64,000 nucleotides of DNA from Dysidea avara (GCF_963678975.1 NC_089285.1:7550694-7614693), one strand, 5' to 3'; shown: positions 21,589 through 33,441, counted from the first letter of the stretch. Made by a program: numbers and translations. The notes: generated from the sequence alone by a model not told the origin.

Positions 21589-22017
21589 CTGTCCAACAAA
21601 AACCACACTGTAACTGCATTGTAATAATGTAGGTGTGCGCATGTCCACATGGATGCACACACGTTTTCATTTAACAAGGTTTTCAGCACTTAATGCAATT
21701 GATGTGTGAAATGAGTAGTGCAATCTTGCATGTGTGGGCGCTTTAATTTACTTGCTGGTTTTGACGTAAGTAAAATAACTTGTGCCATCACATGCTATCT
21801 ATGAAAATCATCATGATGTAGTGGTTTCCAATGTAAATTATCACGGACTATTACACCTCAAAAACAGCTGAATTATTTAATACACACGCATGCGCTATAA
21901 CAGTACGCCTTTCATACAAAAAAATTGCGCCAAAAGTGTATAGTGTCTAAATTGTTAATTAGTTAGACAAGACGGTGAGTTTTTGGTCCAGTTTGTGTAG
22001 TGCACTAGCTAGCTTAC

Positions 22018-22321
22018 GTGATTCACCTCTGACTTTCCACATCTCTTCATGTGTATACAAAAATCCAGCTCTTATAGCTAAGGCGACTTCGAAAGTGTCT
22101 TCACTTTCAAATCCGTCACGGGTCTTAATAGATGCCCATAAATTATCTTTGGCAAATTTCGCCGCATCCGAACCTCCGTGGCCGTCGTACACTGCTAAAA
22201 AACCTAACCCTTTCGACGTATACATAGTAGATACTTCAGTGAAATCCTCCATATTCTTTCTTCCTCCAGGGCTGCTTGATCTCCCCCAAAACATAGCGGT
22301 CAGCTGTGACACGCCAGCCAT
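22018..22321 (-). CDS. PPM1D-type protein phosphatase (PP2C), exon 1
   Basis: Starts at ATG 22321 with MAGVSQLTAMFWGRSSSPGG. It then shows RKNMED (the metal-binding Asp), AVYDGHGGSDAAKFAKDNLW and a helix ending in MW. This matches the N-terminus of PPM1D/Wip1, which dephosphorylates Ser/Thr sites of checkpoint proteins in the nucleus, and lacks the long Pro-rich insert of vertebrate forms. The donor CAC|GTAAGC at 22018/22017 gives a phase-1 join with exon 2. The intron is about 430 bases, long for this window. This is the best-preserved host gene here. Confidence 0.75.
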
Positions 22322-22515
22322 GTTTTATCATCAAGCAATTAATATGGCTGGTACACGTGTTACGTATAACACTTACAGTAAGTGCATATCACAGAGTCAT
22401 GCAAGCCATAGAATCAATAGATTTGACCATGACCTTATCAACACTAATAAGCATTACTCAACAAGTCTTACACTAGAAATATAATTATTTTGGTCAAAGT
22501 TAACTGGGCTATAAT

Positions 22516-22790
22516 GCACCTATCAATGTCAAGCCCCGCCCCCCAAGTACGGGGAGGGTGGGGATTTGACCTGGTAGTACTGTAAGTCAAATTCCCGTAT
22601 GCGGGGACAAGCAGCCAGATCAAATCCCCTCCTAAAACGGTGGGGATTTGGTGTTTCTTAGCACAAATCTAGTAAATGTTTGCTCAAATTTCCCACCCCT
22701 CAGCCTAGGCTAAATTTCCGTTCAAATCCCCTCCTGATGCCCCACATCGCCCGTACTGGGGGAGGTGGGGCTTGACATTGATAGGTGTAT
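22516..22790. mobile_element. MITE with about 39-bp terminal inverted repeats
   Basis: The left end reads CACCTATCAATGTCAAGCCC and continues G/C-rich. The right end is the complement (GGGCTTGACATTGATAGGTG). Sequence around both ends contains TATAA. The interior alternates C-rich and G-rich blocks around GGGGATTTG. It is about 275 bp with no coding capacity. Confidence 0.7.
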
Positions 22791-23060
22791 AAGGTTGACT
22801 CAGTGACTTTAGGGTACATTGGAAGCTGGATATTCACCCTTGCTGTTACGAACTTGGTCGTACAGACAATGACTTAAAATAAGAAAAAATTCCACGTACG
22901 TGTTACACATGTCATGGGACTGATTTAAGTCAGTGTGACCACGTGTTACACATGGGATTATTTTAAGTGAACCATATTGATATTTAATGAAGTATACTGG
23001 CATTTATAAATATTTCGCATGGGCAAAGGGTGCGCACAATGCCACTATATGCTACTGCCG
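22791..23060. other. No gene recognised
   Basis: Short spacer with a repeated ACGTGTTACACATG phrase (about 22898 and 22941). Confidence 0.4.
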
Positions 23061-23925
23061 CTTTATGCCACTGGCTGCTAGGTACTGATCATTGTTGCTT
23101 AGTGTTGTTAGCTGGTTAGCTAGCTACTGCTGTTATTTACAGCTGCTAGCTATTGCTGATAGTTACTGTTGTTTGCTGTTGCTGCTAGCTGTTGCTGCTA
23201 GCTGTTGCTGCTGTTACTAGCTGCTGCTGTTAACTGTAGTTGTTAGTTGCTGCTGCTAGCTGCTGTGCTGTAGCTGTTAGCTGCTGTTACTAGCTGCTGC
23301 TGCTAGCTGCAGTTGTTAGTTGCTGCTGCTAGCTGCTGTGCTAGCTGTAGCTGCATGTTAGCTGCTGTTACTAGCTACTGCTGCTGCTGCCAGTTGCTGC
23401 TGCTGATGCTAGTTGCTGCTACTAGCTGCTGCTGTTAACTGCTGCTGCTAGCTGCAGATGTTAGTTGCTGCTGCTAGCTGCTGTGCTGTAGCTGTTAGCT
23501 GCTGTTACTAGCTGCTGCTGTTAGCTGGCGTTGTTAGTTGCAGCTTTTAGCTGCTACTGCTAGTTGCTGCTGCTGTTAATGCAGCTGTTAACTGCTACTA
23601 CTAGCTGCAGCTGTTAGCTGCTGCCAGCTGCAACTTTTAGCTGCTGCCAGCTGCAACTTTTAGCTGCTGTAGCTAGCTGCAGCTGTTAGTTGCTGCTAAT
23701 AGCTACTGCTGTTAGCTGCTACTGTTGTTAGCTGCTGCTGTTAACTGCTGCTGCTAGCTTCAGTTGTTAGTTGCTGCTTGTTCTAGCTCCAGCTGTTAGC
23801 TGCTGCCAGCTGCTAGCTGTTGCTTTTAGCTGCTGTTGCTAGCTGCAGCTGTTGCTTTTAGCTGCTGTTGCTTCTGCTGCTAATTGCTGCTATTAGCTGC
23901 TGTAGCTAGCTGCAGCAGCTAATAT
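23060..23925. repeat. Long imperfect GCT-rich tract with TAGCTGC and TTAGCTGCTGCT variants
   Basis: About 860 bases made almost only of GCTGCT, TTAGCTGC, GCTAGCTGC and TGCTGTTA phrases. It behaves like a decayed trinucleotide array in which the 12-mers GCTGTTAGCTGC and GCTGCTAGCTGC spread secondarily. AGCT palindromes are dense. No gene is indicated. Confidence 0.85.
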
Positions 23926-25670
23926 ACCCTGGAACATACCTGGAACATACCCTGGAACATACCTGATCCAGGGTATGTTCTGGTAAAAGTGTTACCAGAT
24001 TGACTATCACAATCTCGATATGTTATGGTGGGTGCATGATACCTGATTCAGGGTATGTTCTGGTAAAAATGTTACCAGATTGACTATCACAATCTCGATA
24101 TGCTATGGTGGGTGCATGATACCTGATTCTGAGTATGTTCTGATAAAAATGTTACCAGATTGACTATCACAATCTTGATATGTTATGGTGGGTACATGAT
24201 ACCTGATTCTGGGTATGTTCTGGTAAAAATGTTACCAGATTGACTATCACAATCTCGATATGTTATGGTGGGTGCATGATACCTGATTCTGAGTATGTTC
24301 TGATAAAAATATTACCAGATTGACTATCACAATCTCGATACGTTATGGTGGGTACATGATACCTGATTCAGGGTATGTTCTGGTACAAATGTTACCAGAT
24401 TGACTATCACAATCTCGATATGTTATGGTGGGTGCATGATACCTGATTCAGGGTATGTTCTGGTAAAAATGTTACCAGATTGACTATCACAATCTCGATA
24501 TGCTATGGTGGGTGCATGATACCTGATTCTGAGTATGTTCTGATAAAAATGTTACCAGATTGACTATCACAATCTTGATATGTTATGGTGGGTACATGAT
24601 ACCTGATTCTGGGTATGTTCTGGTACAAATGTTACCAGATTGACTATCACAATCTCGATATGTTATGGTGGGTGCATGATACCTGATTCTGAGTATGTTC
24701 TGATAAAAATGTTACCAGATTGACTATCACAATCTTGATATGTTATGGTGGGTACATGATACCTGATTCTGGGTATGTTCTGGTACAAATGTTACCAGAT
24801 TGACTATCACAATCTCGATATGTTATGGTGGGTGCATGATACCTGATTCTGAGTATGTTCTGATAAAAATGTTACCAGATTGACTATCACAATCTTGATA
24901 TGTTATGGTGGGTACATGATACCTGATTCTGGGTATGTTCTGGTACAAATGTTACCAGATTGACTATCACAATCTCGATATGTTATGGTGGGTGCATGAT
25001 ACCTGATTCTGGGTATGTTCTGGTACAAATGTTACCAGATTGACTATCACAATCTCGATATGTTATGGTGGGTACATGATACCTGATTCTGGGTATGTTC
25101 TGGTAAAAATGTTACCAGATTGACTATCACAATCTTGATATGTTATGGTGGGTACATGATACCTGATTCTGGGTATGTTCTGGTAAAAATGTTACCAGAT
25201 TGACTATCACAATCTCGATATGTTATGGTGGGTACATGATACCTGATTCTGGGTATGTTCTGGTAAAAATGTTACCAGATTGACTATCACAATCTTGATA
25301 TGTTATGGTGGGTACATGATACCTGATTCTGGGTATGTTCTGGTAAAAATGTTACCAGATTGACTATCACAATCTCGATATGTTATGGTGGGTGCATGAT
25401 ACCTGATTCAGGGTATGTTCTGGTAAAAGTGTTACCAGATTGACTATCACAATCTCGATATGTTATGGTGGGTGCATGATACCTGATTCTGGGTATGTTC
25501 TGGTAAAAGTGTTACCAGATTGACTATCAGAATCCCAATATGTTATGGTAGGTACATGATACGTGATTCAGGGTATGTTCTGGTAAAAATGTTACCAGAT
25601 TGACTATCACAATCCCAATATGTTATGGTGGGTACATGATACCTGATTCAGAGTTTGTTCTGGTATGAAT
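23926..25670. repeat. 80-bp satellite, about 21 copies, with 160-bp higher-order units
   Basis: Units begin ACCTGATTCTGGGTATGTTC at 23961, 24041, 24121 and so on every 80 bases to 25641. Each contains GTTACCAGATTGACTATCAC and ends GGTGGGTGCATGAT or GGTACATGAT. From about 24521 to 25000 two variants alternate strictly (GAGTATGTTCTGATAAAAAT with CTTGATA, then GGGTATGTTCTGGTACAAAT with CTCGATA), giving a 160-bp dimer. The left edge (23926-23960) carries inverted pieces of the unit (CCTGGAACATAC). Confidence 0.9.
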
Positions 25671-25854
25671 CATGTTAGTAATTTCTATAAGTTAGGGGGG
25701 GGGGGCTTTATTAACAAGATTGAAAGTATGATCATGTATGGCCTGTTAACAATCTTTAATAAGTTATTATCAGACATACCTTGCCAAGACATATTTAGCT
25801 TGTCTTGCAAGCTCAGACAGGATCAGATTTTATTCTGATCAGGGGTTTTGCTTG
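25671..25854. other. Spacer with a G10 run
   Basis: A homopolymer of ten G at about 25687-25696, followed by AT-rich sequence. No gene was seen. Confidence 0.4.
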
Positions 25855-25859
25855 GGATA

Positions 25860-26541
25860 TAGGTACTTTGACATCACTGTCTTCTCAGCTACTACATATC
25901 CTTCCTGTGGCTGCAATTGGGTTCCTCTGATAATCATGACTGGCTGTGCTTGCTTAACTTCTTTTGCTGTTGATAATGTATCACAGTGTTCCTGTAAGGA
26001 TTTCATTATAAAATACATTATGTTATCCTTACATCAACAAAATTAACAATTCTAGGTTTGCTGTTGTGCGAGTGTCAGACAGGAGTGTCAGACAGGAGCA
26101 TCATGCTTACCAAAATGGATCTAGATTTTGTTGATATGGGGTATACATGTGTAGTACACATGGAAATAGTAGCAATCATTGTACCTTCAAAATTCCATTC
26201 ATAGTCTGCATACAATCCTTGTAGTACTGCATTGCGCTCATTCTTGACTACAAATATTTTGGGAATGATTTCTACTCACTTTCCTCTGATGTGTTCATCT
26301 TCGAAAATGCGATCAAATTTTTTCAATATCTGAGAAATAATAAATATTCACGTAGTATATAGTTACTATATATCACCTCTTCTGACTTCTTAAGTGGAGG
26401 ATAGTTCTTCAAAATTTCAACATAGTGTTGAAAGGAGGAGGGAGGGCTACTTTTGTAGTCGAAGAGCTGTGAGGTAAGCACCATATTTAAGAGCAAAGTA
26501 CATATAATTTTGCAGCGACTTGGAGGTTTCTGACCTGTCAT
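25860..26541 (-). pseudogene. Multicopy gene fragment (SAMD3-like C-terminal type), copy 1
   Basis: Two exon-like pieces. The first (26541-26185) contains SSFQHYVEILKNYPPLKK and, after frame changes and one stop, IFVVKNERNAVLQGLYADYE, ending at a GTACAATG donor. The second (25991-25860) starts after CCTTACAG with EHCDTLSTAKEVKQAQPVMI and continues to VVAEKTVM. The corresponding pieces at 35.2-35.7 kb are about 95% identical at the base level by eye, and there the protein continues into YFVFNVEY, a signature of SAMD3-like uncharacterised proteins. The function is unknown. The copy is truncated at 25860, exactly where similarity to copy 2 ends. Confidence 0.45.
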
Positions 26542-26559
26542 TTACATATATACTGCTAA

Positions 26560-27420
26560 ACGTAGCTAAAGGCTATATATATATATACAGAGCTGCCAAG
26601 TGGACCACCTGAAAATGCTGGAGACACTACCTGGTTAACTAAGAAGCCACCTAACCACGCAGCCATTTCAACACAGAACCCACATTCATGAGGGTTCTAA
26701 ACAATGCCCAATTTATTTGGGCATGCACACACACAGCATTTTAAAAAAGTGTATGTATTTGATGATAGCTACAACTATCTAACCTATACTGCTGTTTGTG
26801 CAGCTTATTCCACTACTCTATCGACACTACAGTATACAATTTGTGCGGTACCATGACAAGTGACGCCACAACCAGGAATCGTCCATCATGATTATCACTT
26901 TTCAATCAACTTCTGTTGTGTACTCCACTTCTCGGCTCTGCCAATACATTACAGGGGGTCTACAATTTCCTGACACAAGCGACGAGGACTGTCTGGGCGG
27001 ACGAGTAAAATTTAACACGAGCTTCGATTGCTGTGTACTCACAGTAGTACTGGTTCAATGCGAAGACAGATTCACCACCTTGGTTTGTTGACTTGCTTGC
27101 TGCCGCATTACACGATACACATTCACAGTAACACCTTTCAGTTTAACTTCCCTCTCTTCTACGTATTTTAAACTCTATAATCATGTGCCGGTGTGCTTTA
27201 TTACAAGTGTTGGTGATCATTATTTAAAATATCTACAAAATGAGAAGTGTGACACGTGTTATGGTAACTGTGTAAGCTGTGTGATAATGTGTACATTGTT
27301 CAGGTAAGTAAAATTAAAAGAATTGTAATAATGTTCTGTAAGAGTTTAGCTATGATGTTGGTTGTTTTGAAGAGTGGGCTTTGTTGTATTCCCAAGTTAC
27401 CTTCTTTGCATCTTTGAGCA
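26560..27420. other. No gene recognised
   Basis: AT-rich, with a TA run at 26575-26586. Short open frames look like chance. Confidence 0.4.
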
Positions 27421-27425
27421 CCTGT

Positions 27426-28892
27426 TTACTTTGGCTCATACCTCTCACAGGGATCATCAATGCCAAGTTTGATGCCAACTATTGAAGAAAGAGTACCCTC
27501 AAGGCCCAAACTGGGACGAAAAGGAGTTTTGTTTTTTCGTATCAAGCTGAAGACCCTTTCCTCAGCAGCATTGGAATTTGGAATCACCAGGACTGACTGA
27601 ATAACAGTTTTCAGCTTAGAGAATTTCAGCTTAGAGAATTTCAGCTCTGTGGAACCGGTAACTGTAATCTTGAAAATGTAGTTCCAAATGACATCAACTC
27701 TTATGTAACTAGTATCATCATCCACTTTGACGGTGGCCTCTTCCCACACCTTAGGTGGTATATCACTGTCTTCCAACAGCTGGTATGAGATGAATTGCTG
27801 CTGTATTGTATCAATCACCTGTGGATCTCTAAAAGACTCCAAATGTGGATATCTATAAATAAAATATTTGATGGAAGAAAATCTGGCACTTTCACGCTTT
27901 TCAAAATCAACACATTTACAGTGCAGTAACAACTCATCCTTAAATGGATAAGTATTCAGAGCATATTGAATTGTTGTTGTAAAAAACATAATAGCTGCTC
28001 GGTAAAAGGTCTTAAATTTATACTCACTGATGACACCAGTTTCCAACATATGTCTCAGTTTATCTCTTGTGAGGAACCCAATGCCCATGTCCTTGTGTGA
28101 AAGATGATTATCACGGTTCCGAAAGTCAATTTCCAAAAGTTTATTGTCATGTTTAGCTTTTTTTGATAGCTGCAATAGTCAGAAACCTTCCTAGAATATT
28201 GGAGATAAATCCCTCCAATTTATCACTGATCAAGTGAATGCAAGGAGTTTCTCTCTGTAAAAATTTGTTTAATGAGGTGAAGATCGGCAAAACTGAATGG
28301 TAAAACAACAGGTAAACTTCAGTTAGTGGATCTTCAAACAAGGTTTTGAGGCGCTGAAATCGTGCTTGGGATTCATCCAATGATTGAAAGTGTGAACAAA
28401 GTGCAACATACCGTTTCAAAGCTCGTTCAATAGCATGTTCTAGGCTAATCCAACGTGTAGATACATGCTTCACTATTTCACGGTATTGTGTGTCACAAAA
28501 AGTACAATATTCATTTATAGTTTATTTTTTCTTTTAGTGCTTTTGTCAAACCAGTAGAACAAATCAACCATCATGTCTTCTACATCAAAGCCAATGATTG
28601 ACTCAAAAGATCCGGCAGCTTTAATGGCTGTATTGTGCACCATGTGACATGGGCAGCCCATGAAGTACACAGCTGGATTTTTTTTCTGTACCCTTGTTTT
28701 AATGGAATTGTGCTTGCCCATATTCACACTTGTGTTGTCAACACCAAAAGCAACACATTTGCTCCAATCCAGATCATGTCTCTGCATTGTTTCATCGATT
28801 TTAGAGAAAAGAGCCTCAGCGTCAGATGCTGAAGTTAGACACATGTCTAAAAACCTTGTTGTAACACATCCTCTGTTTATCAGACATAGCAA
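27426..28892 (-). pseudogene. hAT-family transposase, two frameshifts
   Basis: Three frames tile one protein. The piece from 28892 to 28515 contains FGVDNTSVNMG and CPCHMVHN, the middle of the RNase-H-like domain. The next piece (28473-28153) contains KHVSTRWISLEHAIERALKR. The last (28175-27426) ends with the hAT dimerisation block VLVIPNSNAAEERVFSLIRK. The changes of frame fall near 28520 and in the A7 run at about 28160. This type resembles ZMYM/DUF4371-like hAT proteins. The N-terminal zinc finger is not seen. No terminal repeats were identified. Confidence 0.7.
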
Positions 28893-28899
28893 GTTTTCT

Positions 28900-30085
28900 T
28901 CAGTTTACTGATTTTTGAGCCCTTAGTTCTTGCTGCTTGTATTTATACTACTGTGCAATTATGTAACACAATAATGTATGGTTTCCTGATGATGTGAAAC
29001 ATGTAGCTATTTGCGTATTAAACTTGCACTGTAGACGTCACAAGCCAACTGTAATGACGCCAGCAGCTTCCTTTTGCACAAGCCTCCTACCATCTGAATG
29101 CGTCATTGCAGTCTGGTTGTGACGTCACGTCACGTCTAGATCACAATATTTATTATTAGCAAATTCATTTACACAAAATAGCTCGAAAATGAATACTATT
29201 TTAATACTTGGATGGCTTAATACTTGGATGGCTTAATAGTTTGTATACACACGTGTGGCTTGAGAAAGTGACGATTCTCAACACACAATTAATGCATGAG
29301 TAGTTATAATATTTAATTGTGGGTTTTAGTTTATTCTGAAGGAAGTTTAGGGAAATGCTGGAGGTTTGAGGCAGCACGCGTGTGAGCTGGAGAATTGGTT
29401 GAAATGCGTGTGTCACACGCCCAATGCGTGTGACTTGGCAGGTCTGTATATATATATAACACAACTCGCATGCTACATCTTCATATCTTCATAATCGAAT
29501 ATGTATTAATGAAGTGCCTTTATTGGCAGTAATTATTAACAAATTTGACTGCATGCATGTTGTGCATGGAATTTATGCACAAATTGGTAAGCATCTTTTT
29601 TGTTAGTTCTGTAGCTAAATATACTCACTAGTATATTTAAAAAATGTTACATACTTCTACAGAACCAGTGATGCGGTTGGTGTTTTTATGCTATATTGTT
29701 ATACAATAACAATACCTGTTAGCTGATCAAGTGCTATCTGTGCACTGAATGAGAGTTCTATTTGGAAAAATAATAACAACAAGTATTGTGATATGCAATA
29801 CTCACTTAATATGTTCCACCCTTTGCGTTTCCCTGTATCTGCCCCTGGGAACCCAATTCCATGTTAAAAGTAAACATGCACATTTACGCACACTGCCTGG
29901 TCTTATGCCACTTCTGAAGTGTCGGTGCATTGAATTGGCGGTAGTCTTATGCATTGAAAAACTAATACAGCACTGGCTCTGTGAGCTCACCTGTCCTAAC
30001 AAGTGCTTATAACAATTTGATGATATTGTGAAGTACTGCAACATATATCGTACCTTATTTTGTGACTTTCAGGTTGTGGAATTCA
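28900..30085. other. No gene; one 93-bp inverted repeat at 29034-29126
   Basis: GACGTCACAAGCCAACTGTA pairs with the right arm ending TTGTGACGTC with a few mismatches. The right arm runs into TGACGTCACGTCACGTCTA, dense in CRE-like TGACGTCA. The rest is AT-rich without coding similarity. Confidence 0.5.
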
Positions 30086-30087
30086 AA

Positions 30088-30610
30088 TCACATTACACAG
30101 TAGCTAACTCCTAAAAGAAGAAAACTAATGAATATATCTGATTGCATGTCTTCTGTAAGTTTATCGAATTTTCTATCATTGTATTTGCCTCTAAAATCCA
30201 CAACCCAGGTAGCTAGCCATCCCAGTTGTATAAAGTCTATCTGAGTTGGAAACTTTTTTGCCACATACATACACAAATTGCCATAGATTATTGAAGACTT
30301 TGTGTTATCTCTGGACCGATCTAGACCACATGTACAACTATAATCATTTGAGGTCCGTACATTATGATAGTTAAGAAACTTACAATTGAAAATGTGCTTT
30401 TACTACTGTACTGACTGAACCATACCTAAATTTTCTAATGATCGTTAAGTGTAATACAACAATGCACCTGTCAAAACGTTAATTTGATGAGAAGGTCTCA
30501 TTTCTTTGATCATTTTGCAAAATCTTCTAAGAAATGCCTTACGGCATTGTACACATTCACCATCTGACAATCCATAACCACTGATATTTCTTGGACTGGA
30601 TTGAAGCTGA
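30088..30610 (-). pseudogene. KDZ-type (Kyakuja-Dileera-Zisupton) transposase fragments
   Basis: Two minus-strand pieces. About 30600-30455 reads SSPRNISGYGLSDGECVQCR, then FLRRFCKMIKEMRPSHQIN. GYGLSDGE followed by RRFxxMxKEMRPSH is characteristic of the C-terminal part of animal KDZ transposases. A second piece (30300-30100) reads MYVAKKFPTQIDFIQLGWLA and is open to its end. No zinc ribbon or terminal repeats were seen. Assignment rests on motif memory. Confidence 0.4.
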
Positions 30611-31095
30611 ATACAAAAAAAAAATTATATTTTAGACATTGAAATACAAACTTAATACATAACATTCAAATTGTTTATACATACATGTGCATACGGTACT
30701 GCTCAAATGTAACATTGTCTTGTGCTAGTGCAAGCAATTAAAACATGAGCTAGTTAAAGGGTGTGGCACTCATTTTGCAAATGAGTATATACATCACCAA
30801 ATGCAGAGCATTTTGTGTTTTGTGTCGATACTGCACAGAGAAGAATTTATTGCACTTTGCTAAAAAGGGAGAAGACACATTTGTAAGTATCGGTTTTAGC
30901 AACTGGAAAAAGGCCCATTAAGAATTTTCCCAACATGCTCAGTCTGATATGCATATAGGAGATTCTACGAATATTGAAAGTCGCATACTAACCCGTTTAT
31001 GTTACAAATTTTCTCTTGAGACTGGGTGCCCTAAATCTTCCGTGAATATTTTAGAAATGCTCTTTACATAAAGTTTTAGAAGTGCTCTTTGCAGG
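30611..31095. other. No gene recognised
   Basis: AT-rich spacer between the KDZ fragment and the GTAC-rich element. Confidence 0.4.
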
Positions 31096-31686
31096 CATGG
31101 GGCCAAGTACATTTAAAAGTACTTAAGTAAAGTACAAGTACTTTTGAATTTTCCAAGTACAAGTACAAGTACTCCAGTAGCAATCAAGAGAGTACTTAAG
31201 TAAAGTACAAGTACATGCTGGAAATACTTAAGTAAAGTACAGTACATTTTGCTGTAGTAAAATATACTGTATTCAGTGTATTGTAGTATGTAAGTGTGCC
31301 TAGGGGTATGGTACTATCAGGTTTTTGTCAACCATTCTCTCTTAAACCCTTAAAATAAATAGCAGCATTGCTTTTGTTTGCTGGAATGCTATGACATCAT
31401 TAATCATGGCTACACAATACATAGTAAGGTTGAGGAAGGCATTAAAATAATTGCCAGAAGTTGCTTCATACAATTTTGTTATTCTCATTATACACCCATT
31501 GTGTACATACTACGTATAATGTTTGCAGTACTTACAAGTACTTAAAAGTACTTTAAGTACTCAAGTACTTGAGTATAAGTACAAGTACATTGGAGAAATT
31601 AAGAAAGTATTTAAGTAAAGTACAAGTACTTTCAAACTTGTACTTAAGTGTACTTAAGTACAAGTACTCATGTACTTGGCCCCATG
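31096..31686. mobile_element. GTAC-rich palindromic element with CATGGGGCCAAGTAC ends
   Basis: The left end CATGGGGCCAAGTAC and right end GTACTTGGCCCCATG are exact complements. Both subterminal regions are packed with AAGTAC, CTTAAGTA and AAGTACAAGTAC units in both orientations, so the ends can pair over more than 100 bases. The centre is AT-rich and non-coding. It is 591 bp long. A small DNA-transposon derivative is likely; the superfamily was not assigned. Confidence 0.75.
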
Positions 31687-32126
31687 TCTGGCTTTGTAAA
31701 TTTTTCTGTAGTGAGGTTAACTATATGAGCTATCTTTAGCATTACTGCTGCAGCTGCTACTGCTAGTTGGTTGACCTGTGCCAAGTATAGATAATATAAC
31801 TCAAGTTACTTTATTTACAAATGTAACGTGTTACCTAAGTAATATAGTTACTGTAACGAGCCTAATAATATACTACAAGTAACGAAGTTACTAATCTCGT
31901 TAGTTATCCTCTGAGTGATGCCTAGCCACAACGAAGTAATGAATGTCTACTGAATGAAGCTTATTCATCAGCTTCTTACTTATAACCAAGATTTGCACAT
32001 TGTCCAACAACGCAATCATGTCACATGATAAAGTGGTAGTTTCACACGTGACAGCTTAAGGCTGTGGACACAAGAGAAACTGCATAGTTCTATTGGGACA
32101 CATTTGCTGTTGTATCTGCATTGCTT
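31687..32126. other. No gene; GTTAC/GTAAC-rich patch
   Basis: About 31800-31905 contains repeated GTAACG, AAGTTACT and TAACGTGTTAC in both orientations, probably another short foldback element. No clean termini were found. Confidence 0.4.
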
Positions 32127-32425
32127 ATTTGTTGTCAAATTGATAACAATTCTTGTTTGGCTGTTGCTGAGGTTCATAATAAATAATGTGTGCAGTCATG
32201 TCCCTAGTGTTCACCATCAGAGTCATTCACACACACAGTGATTTTGAGGGTGACAACTAGCCCACCACAGTCAATAGACTAACACTGTCACATGTGTCAC
32301 TAACATAGTCCTGGGTATCAACTCTTGTAAATTGTGTGACCTTGAGAATTGATGTCTGGATAGCTATGTTATTATGTTCTTGCAAACCAATAATTGCATA
32401 TTACACAAACTTCATCACTGTCAAT
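32127..32425. repeat. Dispersed repeat, uninterrupted copy
   Basis: Matches 44262-44325 plus 45786-46030 over its length, with small differences. Here the two halves meet directly at AATAAATAATG/TGTGCAGTCATG, which shows that the other copy carries an insertion at that point. Confidence 0.8.
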
Positions 32426-32886
32426 GTTGAACCTTACACACCTGCTCACACTAATTTCTAATCTGGGAGCAGCTTTGCACAGAATTATTTCAGAGCTGGA
32501 TTTCCGAATCGCTTCAGCCCCGGCGCTACTATAAAATGTATACTAGCTAGATACTGTATATGCAACTTCACAATTGAGATCCCATTCGTGATACGTTTGC
32601 AACCACACCCATCCAATAAAGATCTAGGTGGACTAGTAGCGATAAAGTACAGAGACCACACCTTTTAACAATCTAGCTATTTGCTTAACAGTAAACCAGA
32701 TTGACTTACTGGTCTAGCTACATGTAGCTGCACACCCCTTGGCTGACTCAAGATACTCTAATACAACAGTCATGTATGATATTCTAATAGAACAGTCACA
32801 AGTTACACTGTAACTAGCTGTGCTACAACAAAAATCTAAACAAACCAGTATTTTAAAAATTGTTAATTTAATAAATGAAGTAGCTA
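32426..32886. other. No gene; two copies of the dispersed 19-mer
   Basis: Reverse-orientation near copies of the TCTATTAGAGTAT motif lie at 32752-32772 and 32778-32798. Confidence 0.45.
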
Positions 32887-33082
32887 ATGTGCCAAAGTAT
32901 GGACTTTCCCACTGAGATATGCTGTAATACAATCATTCATCTCTTGTTTCACTACTTTTTATTGCGTAGATTAGATCCCTATAACAAGTATTTTGTTCAG
33001 TGCCAAAGTAGGGAATTCTCACAGAGCTAGGCTGTAATACCATCATTCATCTCTTGTTTCACTACTTTTCATTGCAGAAATC
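32887..33082. repeat. Imperfect direct repeat of about 112 bp
   Basis: GTGCCAAAGTA and the following block, including ATCATTCATCTCTTGTTTCA and CTACTTTTTATTGC, occur at 32888 and 33000. Two adjacent copies are present. Confidence 0.7.
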
Positions 33083-33343
33083 CCTACTTAACTTTTAAAT
33101 TGATTTTTTTAAACGATATATCATGGCATCACTATTATTGTAAAGTAGATGTTATAATTATATTAATACCATACCTGTTTCACTGCCCATACAAAAATCT
33201 CAATAGTAGCAGTGAAATTTATCCCATATTTCACTGATAGCAGTGAAAAGGTTGACGCGTGTTTAGTACATAGTGACAAATTGCATACATAGCAATGCTA
33301 ATGCACAGCATGCATATATACAGTGAGTATGGTATTAACTGGG

Positions 33344-33441
33344 AATAGCATGGGTAGCAATGAAATTTGGGATAAATACCACTCTTGTTGCATGCAACAC
33401 TCATGGTATTTATCCCAAATTTCACTGCCACCCATGCTATT
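33344..33441. repeat. 98-bp hairpin with 38-bp arms
   Basis: The arms begin AATAGCATGGGTAGCAATGA and are complementary with two mismatches. The 22-base loop contains TGTTGCATGCAACA, itself a perfect palindrome. A diverged piece (GCAGTGAAATTTATCCC) sits just upstream near 33208-33225. Confidence 0.8.

Noticed and set aside
23060..25670. CRISPR-like array (regular 80-bp repetition)
   Set aside because: Units are contiguous and nearly identical over their full length. There are no unique spacers and no Cas-type genes, so it is a satellite.
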